Below the pieces are notes generated by a model, which did not search any database, was not told the DNA's origin, and saw only the letters and a program-made list of their open reading frames with translations. This document shows positions 15,962 to 25,033 of a DNA stretch of 64,000 nt, in pieces. Within the stretch, counting starts at the first letter, position 1, and each line of letters starts with the position of its first letter. A program made the translations under genes and the position numbers. This DNA is from Parasediminibacterium sp051861445 (GTDB lineage Bacteria; Bacteroidota; Bacteroidia; Chitinophagales; Chitinophagaceae), in NCBI GenBank assembly GCA_051861445.1, contig JBHYCS010000005.1, positions 62,001 to 126,000 on the forward strand, written 5' to 3'.

Positions 15962-18760
15962 TTAGTTCCTTCTAAATCCGCCACCACCATTTCCTCCACC
16001 AAATCCACCATTTCTTTGTCTAAAATTCTCTCTATCAAATGGTCTATTTCTATCTTGATTTTGAGGGCCAGCACCAAATTTTCTCAAATTATAGGTAAAT
16101 GAAATTAAGAAATAGCGTTGTAAAATGGTATTTTGCTCGTCTCTAACAAAGTTGTTGGTTACGGTTCTGCTAACGCTAACATTTTGATTTAAGATATCAA
16201 AAATGCTGAACTTCAATTCACCAGATTTGTCTTTAAACAATTGTTTTGCAAAACTTGCACTCCATAAAGGTAAACTTACATTGTAGCCAGATGTTAAACC
16301 ACCATTGTATGAATAGTCAAAATCTGTTGAAAGAATCCATCCACCTTTAAAAGTATACGTTGGCTCAATAGATAAGCTTCTCGTATAGGCATTTCTATTG
16401 TTTTGTTTTCGAATTGAATAACGAGAAATGGTGTAATTATAAGATGCTGCAAAATTTAAATCTAACTGTTCGTTTAAGTTCATTGTCCAGTTAATTCTTT
16501 CTCCAAATCTTGTATTATAAGTATAGTTGATTGCATCGTTAATTAAACTTACATCTTTATTAAAAGAAGCTGTGGTTACAAAGTTTAAGTTGCTCTTTGG
16601 GTGCTTTAGTTGAAAGCCGTAGTTAAAATTTCCATTTATGCCAAATACGCCATTTCTGTTTTCGAATGTTGTTGTTTGATTACCATTAGCAAGTTGTGTT
16701 GTGCTTGATACAATTTTGTTGTTGGTAAGATTTCCGCTTACAAATAACGATACGTTTTTGCCAGTTTGTTGGTTAACCGATGTATAAATAATGCGTAAAC
16801 TATGTATAAATTCTTGTCCAAGATTAGGATTACCGGTTACAATATTGGTTTGATTGCTATTGTCAGGAACAGGTTGTAACTCTGTTACACTCGGTTGATT
16901 TGTTCGTCCATTATAGTTGATGCGTAGGTTTTTTCTTCTAGCAAAATTGTAAACAAAGTTTGCCGTAGGATAAAAATTGGTAAAGTTTCTATTAAAAAAA
17001 GTTCCTTTACTGGTGTTTTCACTTTTTAAAGTGCTAAACTGAACACCATTTGCAATGCCAAAATTAAATTTCTCTCCTTGAATACGATAGCCTATTGTAG
17101 CTCTATTCGATGTGTTTTTATTTTCGAAATAATTGGTAAGACTATCTACTAAAAAACTGTATTCGTTGGTAAGACTATCAAAAGAAAAAGTGTTTCTGTT
17201 AGAGTTAGAAAAACGTTCACTATAGTTATAACTCAACTCTATTAAATGATTTTGAACAATAGGAAAAGTATACGAGAAATTGGTATTGAAACTGTTATTT
17301 TTTCCACTTGTATTATACACTTGATTGGCTATATTAATACTATCTCTTGGAATGTAAAATTTTGATGTTGTAAAGTTGGTGCCATCGCTGCTATTATCGC
17401 CTTTTCCTGCTGTAATTGCAACCGAAAAAGAGTGACCTTTTGCTTTAAAACGATGTCTAAAAATAGCGTTGATACTTCCGTTAAAACTATTGCTACTGCT
17501 ATTGGTTTTTTGACTGATTTCATTTTGACGAATATCATTTTTCCCAAAAACAGTTCCAACGGTTGTATAGCTTTCAGTTTCGTTGATATTATTGCCTTTT
17601 TGGATAGAAATATCTGGTCGAATAATGAGTGAATTCATACTATCAAACTTGTGTTCGATGTTAAAATTAAAACGATGGTTTTCGCTGAGTCGATTGTTGT
17701 TGATTACTCTGTTGCTAAAGTTAGATGTACTATCTCTTGAGTTAAAGAATTCGGTAAAACTTCTTGCATCTCTATCTGTTGCTAAGTTGTTGTAGAAATA
17801 GCTGCCAGAAAACTCCGTTTTTTTGTTCCAAATGTCGCTGTAGTTTAGTCCCACTGCTTTTGTAGTTGTAATTCCAGCCCTGCTTCTGCCACTTCCACCA
17901 CCATCTTGAGTAGTAAAACCTTGTTTGTTTACATTATTGGCTTGACTTAAAAAAGTAAGTTTCCGATCGCCATTAAAATAATTTAAGCTAATGCTACCAT
18001 CATATCTTTCTTGGTCACCAGCACTAGCAATTCCTCTTCCAAATAAACCTTTACGCTTGTCTTTTCTAGTAATAATGTTGATGGTTTTTGTTCTTTCACC
18101 ATCATCAAAACCACTAAAAGCACTTTGATCGCTTTGAGCGTCGTAAATCTGAATTTTATCTACCATATCAGGAGGTAAATTCTTTGTTGCTAGTTTAGGG
18201 TCGTTACCAAAAAAACGTTTGCCATCTACAAATATTCGTTGTACATTTTCACCTTGAGCATTTACATTTCCATCTTTATCTACAATTACACCTGGCAATT
18301 TTTTTAATAAATCTTCCACTACAGCATTGGGTTTTGTTTTAAAGCTAGCCGCATTAAACTCGAGTGTATCTTTTTTTACAGTGATAGGAGGAGTGCTTGT
18401 AACAATAACTTCATCTAAAACTTTAGGGGCAACAATCATCCAAATGCTGCCAAAATCAATTATATTTTTATCTTTTGAAAAAATCAAATTTTTATAAATA
18501 GGTTTATAACCTTGAAACGAGAAAAAAATAATGTACGATCCATTTGTAATATCTTTTATTTCAAACGAACCATCTTCTTTCGATAAAGCATATACTTCAG
18601 CCGTAGAATCTTTTGCATCTAAAATGCTAATCGTGGCATCTTTTAAAGGTTGTTTAGCAATGCTATCAATTAATTTACCTTTTACAGTAGTTGTTTGGTT
18701 GTAAGCAGCAAGCACAATAAATACAGAAAGCAGCGTTAGTAAACTTTTTTTAATAAGCAT
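15962..18760 (-). CDS. Large outer-membrane beta-barrel receptor with a glycine/arginine tail
   Basis: 932 residues. After a signal peptide (to about residue 21) comes a carboxypeptidase-regulatory-like domain (about 25-105, TTTVKGKLIDSIAKQPLKDA), a plug-like domain (about 130-240, with VEDLLKKLPGVIVDKDGNV), and a long 'outer membrane beta-barrel family' barrel whose last strand is RYFLISFTYNLRKF. About 45 residues follow that are rich in R, N, Q and G (GGFGGGNGGGGFRRN at the end), so the barrel does not end at the C terminus. Substrate unknown; in this family the ligand is often a peptide or metal complex. It stands alone, convergent with its upstream neighbour. Confidence 0.85.
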   Translation of the reverse strand: MLIKKSLLTLLSVFIVLAAYNQTTTVKGKLIDSIAKQPLKDATISILDAKDSTAEVYALSKEDGSFEIKDITNGSYIIFFSFQGYKPIYKNLIFSKDKNIIDFGSIWMIVAPKVLDEVIVTSTPPITVKKDTLEFNAASFKTKPNAVVEDLLKKLPGVIVDKDGNVNAQGENVQRIFVDGKRFFGNDPKLATKNLPPDMVDKIQIYDAQSDQSAFSGFDDGERTKTINIITRKDKRKGLFGRGIASAGDQERYDGSISLNYFNGDRKLTFLSQANNVNKQGFTTQDGGGSGRSRAGITTTKAVGLNYSDIWNKKTEFSGSYFYNNLATDRDARSFTEFFNSRDSTSNFSNRVINNNRLSENHRFNFNIEHKFDSMNSLIIRPDISIQKGNNINETESYTTVGTVFGKNDIRQNEISQKTNSSSNSFNGSINAIFRHRFKAKGHSFSVAITAGKGDNSSDGTNFTTSKFYIPRDSINIANQVYNTSGKNNSFNTNFSYTFPIVQNHLIELSYNYSERFSNSNRNTFSFDSLTNEYSFLVDSLTNYFENKNTSNRATIGYRIQGEKFNFGIANGVQFSTLKSENTSKGTFFNRNFTNFYPTANFVYNFARRKNLRINYNGRTNQPSVTELQPVPDNSNQTNIVTGNPNLGQEFIHSLRIIYTSVNQQTGKNVSLFVSGNLTNNKIVSSTTQLANGNQTTTFENRNGVFGINGNFNYGFQLKHPKSNLNFVTTASFNKDVSLINDAINYTYNTRFGERINWTMNLNEQLDLNFAASYNYTISRYSIRKQNNRNAYTRSLSIEPTYTFKGGWILSTDFDYSYNGGLTSGYNVSLPLWSASFAKQLFKDKSGELKFSIFDILNQNVSVSRTVTNNFVRDEQNTILQRYFLISFTYNLRKFGAGPQNQDRNRPFDRENFRQRNGGFGGGNGGGGFRRN

Positions 18761-18921
18761 AATTTAGTTTGTATGGTAAAACTATTTGCATTACGTAGCA
18801 ATGTTGTAGACACATTCATTCAACGGTAGGTTTAATTGATTGTTGGTGATATGGTGAAAAAAAACGGTGAATAAATGTGTATTTTACACTTAAAATACTT
18901 TTTCGGTTGTTTACTTCATTT

Positions 18922-18952
18922 TTTGAATAAGTTAATAGAACAATTACTTTCG
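18922..18952 (+). promoter_or_regulatory. Bacteroidota-type promoter of the methyltransferase gene
   Basis: TTTG (18922-18925), 19 bp, then TACTTTCG (18945-18952), close to the TTTG-N19-TAnnTTTG pattern of the phylum's primary sigma factor. It lies about 30 bp upstream of the start codon at 18983. Confidence 0.6.
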
Positions 18953-18982
18953 AACAAAAGATTGTAAAATCAACTAACCATT

Positions 18983-19624
18983 GTGAAATTAGATGCTATT
19001 GATGCTTTACTTACTCCTGTTTCTATTTCTGATAAGCAGCAATTTTTACTTTATGTGCCTGATATTCAAGCATTACAAATTGAATACCATAAACAAATCC
19101 AAACGGATGATTCTATCGTTTTTCCTTTTTGGGCAAAAATTTGGGATTCTTCAATTGCATTAGCCGATTTTTTACAAAAAAATTGGGTTCTCATTCAGCA
19201 AAAAAAGGTGTTAGAATTGGCTGCAGGTTTGGGTTTGCCTTCATTTATAGCTTCAGCACATGCAAAGCATGTAATTTGTTCTGATTATGTTAAAGCACCA
19301 TTGTTTTTTGTTGATAAAACCATTGAATATCACCATTTTGAAAATGTTACAACACAAATTATTGATTGCACCAACGTTCCAAAAGAGCTAGAAGTAGATG
19401 TAGTGTTAATGAGCGATATTCAATACAAACCTGAACTGTTTGGTGGAATTTTACAGACGATTCAATATTACTTGTCAAAGGGTGTTACCATCATTATTAC
19501 AACTCCACAACGAATTATGGCAAAGGAATTCGGCAATGCCATTCAACCGTTCATAGTTCATAGCGAACATTATCAACTATTAGCAAATGAAACCACCATT
19601 CAGTTATGGGTTTTAAAAAAGTAG
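18983..19624 (+). CDS. METTL21-like SAM-dependent methyltransferase
   Basis: 213 residues starting at GTG. Motif I is VLELAAGLGLPSFIAS (about 76-91). It is preceded by VFPFWAKIWDSSIALADFL, the pattern of the Methyltransf_16/METTL21 group, and followed by SDIQYKPELF, which corresponds to the (D/N/S)xxY post-motif of these protein methyltransferases. The family methylates lysines of proteins in eukaryotes; bacterial targets are largely unknown, and none is indicated here. A good promoter precedes it, and it is convergent with the protease gene 20 bp downstream. Confidence 0.8.
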   Translation: MKLDAIDALLTPVSISDKQQFLLYVPDIQALQIEYHKQIQTDDSIVFPFWAKIWDSSIALADFLQKNWVLIQQKKVLELAAGLGLPSFIASAHAKHVICSDYVKAPLFFVDKTIEYHHFENVTTQIIDCTNVPKELEVDVVLMSDIQYKPELFGGILQTIQYYLSKGVTIIITTPQRIMAKEFGNAIQPFIVHSEHYQLLANETTIQLWVLKK

Positions 19625-19643
19625 GTAAGGAAAAATGAGAAGA

Positions 19644-20084
19644 CTATACGTCAATAGCAATTAATTTAAAAGTGTTGCTCCATCCATCGTAAGTAAAACT
19701 GCAATATTTCAATACATCTCTACCAATTACGCCATCGTAAGGTGAGTTGTTGTAATTACCTTCAACCACATCAATAGGCATGGCTCGTTCACCAAAAATG
19801 GGTAAGTACAAAATGCAACGATACAATTTTACATCATGCATACCACCAACACCATCTACTTGAGCATTCCCCTTGTATCGTTTTAATTTTAAACGCTGAA
19901 TAAACGAAGTGTCTAATCCAGAAATATTAGAACCTGTATCAATCAACAACTTAACACTACAATACGTATCGTTACCATTGTTATTTTTAATTGAGATAAA
20001 AGTTTTATCGTTTGTGTGAATTTCTGCTTCAATAATCGGCCCATCATCTAGTAGGGTAGGAAGCGTAAATTGTAAGCCTTTCAT
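19644..20084 (-). CDS. Retropepsin-like single-domain aspartyl protease
   Basis: 146 residues, no signal peptide. The catalytic DTG triad is at 49-51 in LLIDTGSNISGLD, followed by the retropepsin flap region and YDGVIGRDVL, the (I/L)GRDxL element typical of the fold. One DTG is present, so an active enzyme would need to dimerise, as known for retropepsins. Cytoplasmic location is inferred. No neighbour suggests a substrate; it is divergent from ssb. Confidence 0.8.
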   Translation of the reverse strand: MKGLQFTLPTLLDDGPIIEAEIHTNDKTFISIKNNNGNDTYCSVKLLIDTGSNISGLDTSFIQRLKLKRYKGNAQVDGVGGMHDVKLYRCILYLPIFGERAMPIDVVEGNYNNSPYDGVIGRDVLKYCSFTYDGWSNTFKLIAIDV

Positions 20085-20427
20085 GCTGTGAAAATAATAA
20101 AAAAATACAACGTAACTCGTTGATTTTTAGTTGTTCATATATTTATTCCATATGGCTTTGAGTACTTAAACAAAAAATGGTTTAAGTTTATATTCTGTGT
20201 GATTTCTTTAACATTGAACATAAAATAATTCATAAAATGAAAAATTAATTAAAGAGACATTTTGAGATTTTTATTTTGATTAGAAGTAAAGAACATGGAA
20301 AATGATAGAACTAAACTGTACTGTTTTAGCTAACCAATTGCTGAAAACAAAAATGTTTCAACTAAAAAAGTGTTACAATAATTTATTTTTTTTATCTTAC
20401 ATTCTTATTATTAAAAACTAACGAGTT
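20085..20427. other. 343-bp divergent intergenic region before ssb
   Basis: Very AT-rich. It must carry promoters for the aspartyl protease (leftward) and ssb (rightward), but I could not pick a convincing TTTG/TAnnTTTG pair. No ORF, hairpin or repeat stands out. Confidence 0.4.
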
Positions 20428-20868
20428 ATGATTAAATTACAAGTAATTGGAAATTTGGGAAAAGATGCAATCGTAAACGCTGTAAATAGTAAAAACGTAA
20501 TCAATTTTACTGTTGCCCATACTGAAAAATACAAAGACGCTCAAGGTGTACAAAAAGATAGAACCACTTGGGTTGATTGTGCATATTGGACAGATAGAAC
20601 AGCCATTGCTCCTTATTTAAAAAAAGGAACTATGGTATATGTAGAAGGAACACCAGATATTAGAACCTACACTACTCAAGACGGTAGAAATGGAGCTTCT
20701 TTAACCCTTAGAATTGCGAATATTCAGTTATTAGGTGGTAGAAATGCAGACGGTGAAGCACCTGTTTCTAGCAATAGTTATCAACAAGCTGCTGCACCTC
20801 AACAATCTTATACATCGGCTCCAGCAGCTTCAAGCATGTCTGAGCCTTTAGATGATTTACCGTTTTAG
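20428..20868 (+). CDS. ssb: Single-stranded DNA-binding protein
   Basis: 146 residues. The OB-fold domain spans ~1-112 (MIKLQVIGNLGKDA, NFTVAHTEKYKD, WVDCAYWTDRTAIAPYLKKG, VYVEGTPDIRTY). A Gln/Ser/Ala-rich linker (about 113-135) leads to the acidic tip MSEPLDDLPF, which binds partner replication and repair proteins in known SSBs. It coats ssDNA in replication and repair. It is monocistronic, ending at a bidirectional terminator. Confidence 0.96.
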   Translation: MIKLQVIGNLGKDAIVNAVNSKNVINFTVAHTEKYKDAQGVQKDRTTWVDCAYWTDRTAIAPYLKKGTMVYVEGTPDIRTYTTQDGRNGASLTLRIANIQLLGGRNADGEAPVSSNSYQQAAAPQQSYTSAPAASSMSEPLDDLPF

Positions 20869-20899
20869 TTTTTTGTTTTATTGTTTTGTTTTTTTGTTT

Positions 20900-20930
20900 A
20901 AGGCTATCTGAATAGGATAGCCTTTTTTAT
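20900..20930. terminator. Bidirectional terminator between ssb and the transpeptidase-like gene
   Basis: AAGGCTATC / GATAGCCTT (9-bp stem, 7-nt loop) followed by six T on the plus strand. It slightly overlaps the stop of the convergent gene. Confidence 0.85.
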
Positions 20931-22195
20931 TGCTTGTTGTTTTCAAATGCAATTACCCATTTTTCAATATCCAGTTTGGTTACAGGCTTGGGAATATTAT
21001 TGATATTTATTACCACAAGCATTCCTGTTTTTTCTTCAGTTTGTAAAAAGGCATTTACCAAGTTTAGCTGATGGCTTATTTCTAATTTACCCGTTGCATT
21101 ATTCCAAATTTCTTTAGCACACAAACAACCTAAAGTAGGTGTGAATGGATAAAATGATTTTTCTTTAAATAATTCTGCATCAATGGTTGTTCCGTGTGCA
21201 ATAATTTCTGTTCTCCCAATTTTTCCTGCAAAAAATGATTCATATATGGGTACATAATTTTGCCAACTTGTTGGTAATAGTTGTTTGTAATCAGTTGTTG
21301 ATGGATTTTTTTTATAGAATAAACTATCATTTTCAAAAGGCATCAATAACTGTAAATTGGGTGTCGGACCAATAAATAAATTGGTAGAAACATCAATTCC
21401 TTGAATAGAAAAAATACCTTGTGGTGTACTGCCATTGGTAATAAAAAATGGTAAATCACTTGCAGAACGAGCCAACTGTTCAAACACCAATAAATTTCCT
21501 TGTTTATCTCTTGCAAATTGTCCATTTTCTAATTGAATAATTGCTAATCCTGTATAATTTCTATTCCATCTTTGAAAAGAATAAACCGTTTTAATTCCTT
21601 TATTTTTTTGTTGAATAAACCAATCTTTTACAGCTGGAAGTAATTGTGTTGTTTTAGTTTCTTTTGTTTGAATATGTTGGTTTAGCTGAATAATCATTTC
21701 CTCATTCTTCCAATCATTTGTTCTTTGTTGTAAAATGGATATGTATTTACTCTTTTTTGCATGTAGAATGGCGGCTCTTTGTAAATAAACAATTTGCATA
21801 GCAAATAATTTCGGTATTGTTTCTTTCTGCGAAAGCTGCTCAATTGGTTGTACAAATTGAAATGGATAATTTGCATAAATGGCTTCTAACAAAGAACGTT
21901 TGGTAGATGGTTGTAAAAGTGTATAGTTTTTTAATAAAGAAGTAAAACCTTTTTGTACAATAGGTTTATTAATTAAAAATTGGCTAATTGCCCAACAAGC
22001 TTCTTCATATTGATGTTCTAAAGCGGTATCAAATGGTTGATTAAAAACAACGTCAATCGTTTTTACGTATAAATTTTGAATTAAATCGGTTCTTCTTTTT
22101 TTTAATACAAAATGGCTATAAATACTATCTTTCGAAAATTGAGAATATATCAATTCTGTAGTTAAAAGGCAGATTAAAAAGCAAACTATTTTCAT
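20927..22195 (-). CDS. Secreted L,D-transpeptidase-like protein
   Basis: 422 residues with a signal peptide (MKIVCFLICLLTTELIYSQ). The first ~190 residues are helical with no recognised domain. The C-terminal part resembles a YkuD/L,D-transpeptidase catalytic module: IIAHGTTID with His334 and, after the usual gap, TPTLGCLCAKEIW with Cys357. The expected motif is HG...(S/T)xGC, so the T-L-G-C variant is acceptable. If so, it would cross-link peptidoglycan or anchor proteins in the periplasm. The family call rests on this short motif and overall layout, so it is moderate. Confidence 0.6.
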   Translation of the reverse strand: MKIVCFLICLLTTELIYSQFSKDSIYSHFVLKKRRTDLIQNLYVKTIDVVFNQPFDTALEHQYEEACWAISQFLINKPIVQKGFTSLLKNYTLLQPSTKRSLLEAIYANYPFQFVQPIEQLSQKETIPKLFAMQIVYLQRAAILHAKKSKYISILQQRTNDWKNEEMIIQLNQHIQTKETKTTQLLPAVKDWFIQQKNKGIKTVYSFQRWNRNYTGLAIIQLENGQFARDKQGNLLVFEQLARSASDLPFFITNGSTPQGIFSIQGIDVSTNLFIGPTPNLQLLMPFENDSLFYKKNPSTTDYKQLLPTSWQNYVPIYESFFAGKIGRTEIIAHGTTIDAELFKEKSFYPFTPTLGCLCAKEIWNNATGKLEISHQLNLVNAFLQTEEKTGMLVVININNIPKPVTKLDIEKWVIAFENNKQ

Positions 22196-22252
22196 TTGCT
22201 AAAAATAAATGCTTCTTTCAGCTTAAAATTAAAAATCTTAGCAGCAGAACAA

Positions 22253-22260
22253 TAGATTTG
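22253..22260 (+). promoter_or_regulatory. -7 promoter box before the Ldh-family dehydrogenase
   Basis: TAGATTTG matches the Bacteroidota -7 consensus TAnnTTTG exactly, 22 bp before the ATG at 22283. No clear TTTG -33 element is seen at the expected distance. Confidence 0.4.
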
Positions 22261-22282
22261 CAAACATTTATTGTTTCAGCTT

Positions 22283-23362
22283 ATGTCTACCACACATTTT
22301 TCATATCAACATTTATTTCATTTTACGCATTCAGTTTTTCTAAAAATGGGGTGTTCAGATGTTCATGCAACAACTGCAACAACTGCTTTGCTTTCTGCCG
22401 ATATCAGAGGTATTGATAGTCACGGTGTAGCAAGATTAAGCGGTTATGTTCGTTTATGGAAAGCAGGTAGAATAAACGCTACGCCTAATATTCGTATTGT
22501 TCATGAAACGCCTTCAACGGCTGTGGTAGATGGAGATGCTGGTTTGGGTTTGGTAGTTGCTCCTTTTGCTATGGAAGTAGCCATGAAAAAATCAGAAGCG
22601 GTAGGTACAGGTTGGGTAAGTGTAAAAAATAGTAATCATTTTGGTATTGCAGGTTATCATGCCATGATGGCTTTAGAAAAAGACATGATTGGTATGGCAA
22701 TGACGAATGCTAGTGCTTTGGTGGCACCAACATTTAGTACTGAAAAAATGTTAGGAACAAATCCAATTGCAGTAGCTATTCCAGCTCAGAATCAACCTCC
22801 TTTTGTTGCCGATTTTGCAACTACAACAGCAGCAAACGGAAAACTAGAAATATTACAGCGAAAAAATGCGGATACGCCTGTTGGTTGGGTACAAGATATT
22901 GCTGGTAATTCTTCTACCGATGCCAATATTTTAAAGAAGAATGGAGCTTTACTTCCATTAGGAAGTGATAGAGAACATGGCAGCCATAAAGGATATGCAT
23001 TAGGAAGTATTGTAGACATATTTAGTGCTGTTTTAAGTGGTGCAAGTTATGGTCCATGGGCTCCTCCGTTTCCTGCATATATTCCTATGCCAGCAAATAT
23101 GCCAGGTGAAGGTTTGGGACATTTTTTAGGAGCCATGCGTATTGATGCTTTTAGGCCTGCTGAAGAATTTAAGCAACACATGGATAATTGGATTTCTAGG
23201 TTTAGAAATGCAACACCAATTGAAGGTTATGAACGTGTATTGATTCCTGGAGATCCAGAAAGAGAAATAGAATCTATTCGTATGCAAGAAGGAATTCCAT
23301 TGTTAGCATCTGTTGTAAACGATTTGCAATCTGTAGCAACATCAATGGGAGTAGAGTGGTAG
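22283..23362 (+). CDS. Malate/L-lactate/ureidoglycolate dehydrogenase-family oxidoreductase
   Basis: 359 residues from the ATG at 22283 (an in-frame TTG lies 12 bp upstream). Ldh_2 family hallmarks are ADIRGIDSHGVARL, NSNHFGIAGY and GSHKGYALGSIVD. These NAD(P)-dependent enzymes oxidise 2-hydroxy acids such as malate, lactate, ureidoglycolate or sugar-derived acids, and substrate specificity cannot be read from motifs. It lies next to the small gene at 23426, 63 bp away. A role with the nearby sugar-acid-type transporter is possible but only by proximity. Confidence 0.85.
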   Translation: MSTTHFSYQHLFHFTHSVFLKMGCSDVHATTATTALLSADIRGIDSHGVARLSGYVRLWKAGRINATPNIRIVHETPSTAVVDGDAGLGLVVAPFAMEVAMKKSEAVGTGWVSVKNSNHFGIAGYHAMMALEKDMIGMAMTNASALVAPTFSTEKMLGTNPIAVAIPAQNQPPFVADFATTTAANGKLEILQRKNADTPVGWVQDIAGNSSTDANILKKNGALLPLGSDREHGSHKGYALGSIVDIFSAVLSGASYGPWAPPFPAYIPMPANMPGEGLGHFLGAMRIDAFRPAEEFKQHMDNWISRFRNATPIEGYERVLIPGDPEREIESIRMQEGIPLLASVVNDLQSVATSMGVEW

Positions 23363-23402
23363 TTGATAATTTATTTTGTTGAATACAAAATATAGTTTAA
23401 CT

Positions 23403-23421
23403 TACTTTTCTAAAACGATTG
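23403..23421 (+). promoter_or_regulatory. TACTTTTC box plus AAACGATTG site before the 134-residue gene
   Basis: TACTTTTC (23403-23410) is a near-consensus -7 box and is followed at once by AAAACGATTG, which shares AAACGATTG with the two LacI-type sites near 25.0 and 25.6 kb. The site ends 4 bp before the ATG. Dyad symmetry is weaker here than at the other two. Confidence 0.35.
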
Positions 23422-23425
23422 CTAT

Positions 23426-23830
23426 ATGATTAAATTCAATGAACTTAAAATCGGCGATTTTGTGAATGCCGAATATGAAGGTCAGCTTTGGTCTGGCGAA
23501 ATTGTACGCTTAAACAAAGATGAAAAACAAATCTGTGTGCTTACAGCCGTACAAGAATTTTGGTTTACAACCGAACATTTATTTCCAATTCCATTAAATG
23601 AGGAAGCTCTACTTGACTTAAGTTTTACAAAACAAGAAAAAGAAGACGGTAGTGTAAAATACATGAAAGGTGCTTTTAGAATTGTAACGCCAACTGTAGG
23701 GGATTTTTCTAAATTAGAAATTTGGTATAGAGAAGATAGACGCCATCATCCTAATGTGCATTTTGTGCATCAATTGCAAAATCATTATTTAGGCATGACT
23801 AAAATTCACCTAACTAGAGAGATGGTATAA
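23426..23830 (+). CDS. Conserved 134-residue protein, function unknown
   Basis: No family recognised. Small and soluble, rich in charged and aromatic residues, with no signal peptide. The N-terminal half reads like a small beta domain (IKFNELKIGDFVNAEYEGQLWSG, then VRLNKDEKQICVLTAVQEFWF), and the second half has KLEIWYREDRRHHPNVHFVH and ends in KIHLTREMV. It lies between the dehydrogenase and the convergent LacI gene, sharing a bidirectional terminator with the latter. A partial copy of the LacI-type site precedes it. Confidence 0.7.
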   Translation: MIKFNELKIGDFVNAEYEGQLWSGEIVRLNKDEKQICVLTAVQEFWFTTEHLFPIPLNEEALLDLSFTKQEKEDGSVKYMKGAFRIVTPTVGDFSKLEIWYREDRRHHPNVHFVHQLQNHYLGMTKIHLTREMV

Positions 23831-23844
23831 TCATTTTTATACAT

Positions 23845-23882
23845 AAAAAAAGCCTGTAGAACAAAATTTTACAGGCTTTTTG
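23845..23882. terminator. Bidirectional terminator between the 134-residue gene and the LacI gene
   Basis: AAAAAGCCTGTA / TACAGGCTTTTT is a perfect 12-bp stem with an 11-nt loop, with A and T runs on opposite sides so it works in both directions. Confidence 0.9.
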
Positions 23883-23909
23883 CTTTTTGTTATCTAAAAT
23901 TTCCAAAAT

Positions 23910-24929
23910 TTATTTCCTCCTTGTTGAGTCTCTTTCAACAATAATTGGATTGAGTACAATTGATTCGATTTTGGCGTAAATGTTTTTTCTATCTTTTAGT
24001 TTTAGAAAAAGGTTTGCTGCTTCTTCACCCATGTGTACTGTTTGTTGATCGATGGTTGACAAAGAAGGAGAGATGTATTGACTAAACGATTCGTTTGCAA
24101 AACCAATAATACCAACCTCTTTCGGAATTTTAATATTTGCTTCTTTAAGCACTTGCATGGCACCTAAAGCAGTAAAGTCTTCTACACAAAAAACAGCATC
24201 TATTTTCTCATTGTGCTCTAATAAATATTTCATTCCTTCTCTACCACTTTCAATTGAGTTTTTTCCATGAAAAACCATTGAATCATGGCATTCCATGTTA
24301 TACGATTTAAGGGCATCTAAATAGCCTTTTAAACGATCTCCAAAAATTTGAACGTGTTGTAAACCTGCAATATGACCGATGTTTTTGTATCCCTTTTTAA
24401 TTAAATGTTCGGTAGCAATATAACCACCTGTGTAATCATCGATTTTTACTGTATGTACACCTAACGATTCTTCAGCTCGGTCAAATAAAATAAGCGGAAT
24501 ATTTCTTTTTTTTATTTCAGTGTAGTGTTCGTAATGAGTTGTTTCTTTTGCTATTGAAGCAATAATGCCATCTACATTTGCATGTAAAAAAGTATCAATC
24601 CCTTTAATTTCATATTCAATCGATTCATTTGATTGAAACAAAAGAAGATTATAACCCATTGGATTGATAATTTTTTCTATCCCATGAACTACAGAACCAA
24701 AGAAGTTTTTTTCAGCACTTGGAATAATTACACCAATAACATGGCTTTTTCCTGTTTTTAATGAAAGGGCAATTTTGTTTTGTTGGTAATTGAGTTTTGC
24801 AGCCGTTTTTCTAACCAATTCTTTTGTTGTCTCACTCATAGCAGGATGGTTGCTCAAAGCTTTCGAAACTGCCGATACTGTTAAATTTAATTCGTTAGCA
24901 ACATCTTTTAAAGTAGCCCTTCTAAACAT
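23910..24929 (-). CDS. LacI-family transcriptional regulator of the SusCD locus
   Basis: 339 residues. The N-terminal helix-turn-helix plus hinge (about 4-58) contains ATLKDVANELNLTVSAVSKAL and ALSLKTGKSHVIGVIIP. The periplasmic-binding-protein-like ligand domain runs from ~60 to the end, with DGIIASIAKE, IGHIAGL and the LacI/PurR element AVFCVEDFTALGAMQVL. It presumably binds the two CG-centred palindromes at 25020-25033 and 25589-25602, one about 90 bp before its own start and one just before susC, so control of both itself and the locus is inferred. The effector is unknown. Confidence 0.92.
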   Translation of the reverse strand: MFRRATLKDVANELNLTVSAVSKALSNHPAMSETTKELVRKTAAKLNYQQNKIALSLKTGKSHVIGVIIPSAEKNFFGSVVHGIEKIINPMGYNLLLFQSNESIEYEIKGIDTFLHANVDGIIASIAKETTHYEHYTEIKKRNIPLILFDRAEESLGVHTVKIDDYTGGYIATEHLIKKGYKNIGHIAGLQHVQIFGDRLKGYLDALKSYNMECHDSMVFHGKNSIESGREGMKYLLEHNEKIDAVFCVEDFTALGAMQVLKEANIKIPKEVGIIGFANESFSQYISPSLSTIDQQTVHMGEEAANLFLKLKDRKNIYAKIESIVLNPIIVERDSTRRK

Positions 24930-24988
24930 GCATTCGTAGATTTTGATAAATGTAAATTCAAATAGGTAAAAAAAAAAATTATTAAAAG

Positions 24989-25019
24989 TTTGGTGGTATG
25001 AAAATTAGTTTTACTTTTA
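24989..25019 (+). promoter_or_regulatory. Promoter P1 in the LacI-susC gap, reading toward susC
   Basis: TTTG (24989-24992), exactly 19 bp, then TACTTTTA (25012-25019), a strong match to the Bacteroidota promoter pattern. The palindromic site at 25020-25033 starts at the next base, where a bound repressor would cover the start point. Confidence 0.6.
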
Positions 25020-25033
25020 TTCAATCGTTTGAA
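25020..25033. promoter_or_regulatory. LacI-type operator O1
   Basis: TTCAATCGTTTGAA is a 14-bp CG-centred palindrome with one mismatched pair. Its reverse complement, TTCAAACGATTGAA, differs from the site before susC at one position. CG-centred palindromes of this size are the usual operators of the LacI family. Confidence 0.6.
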
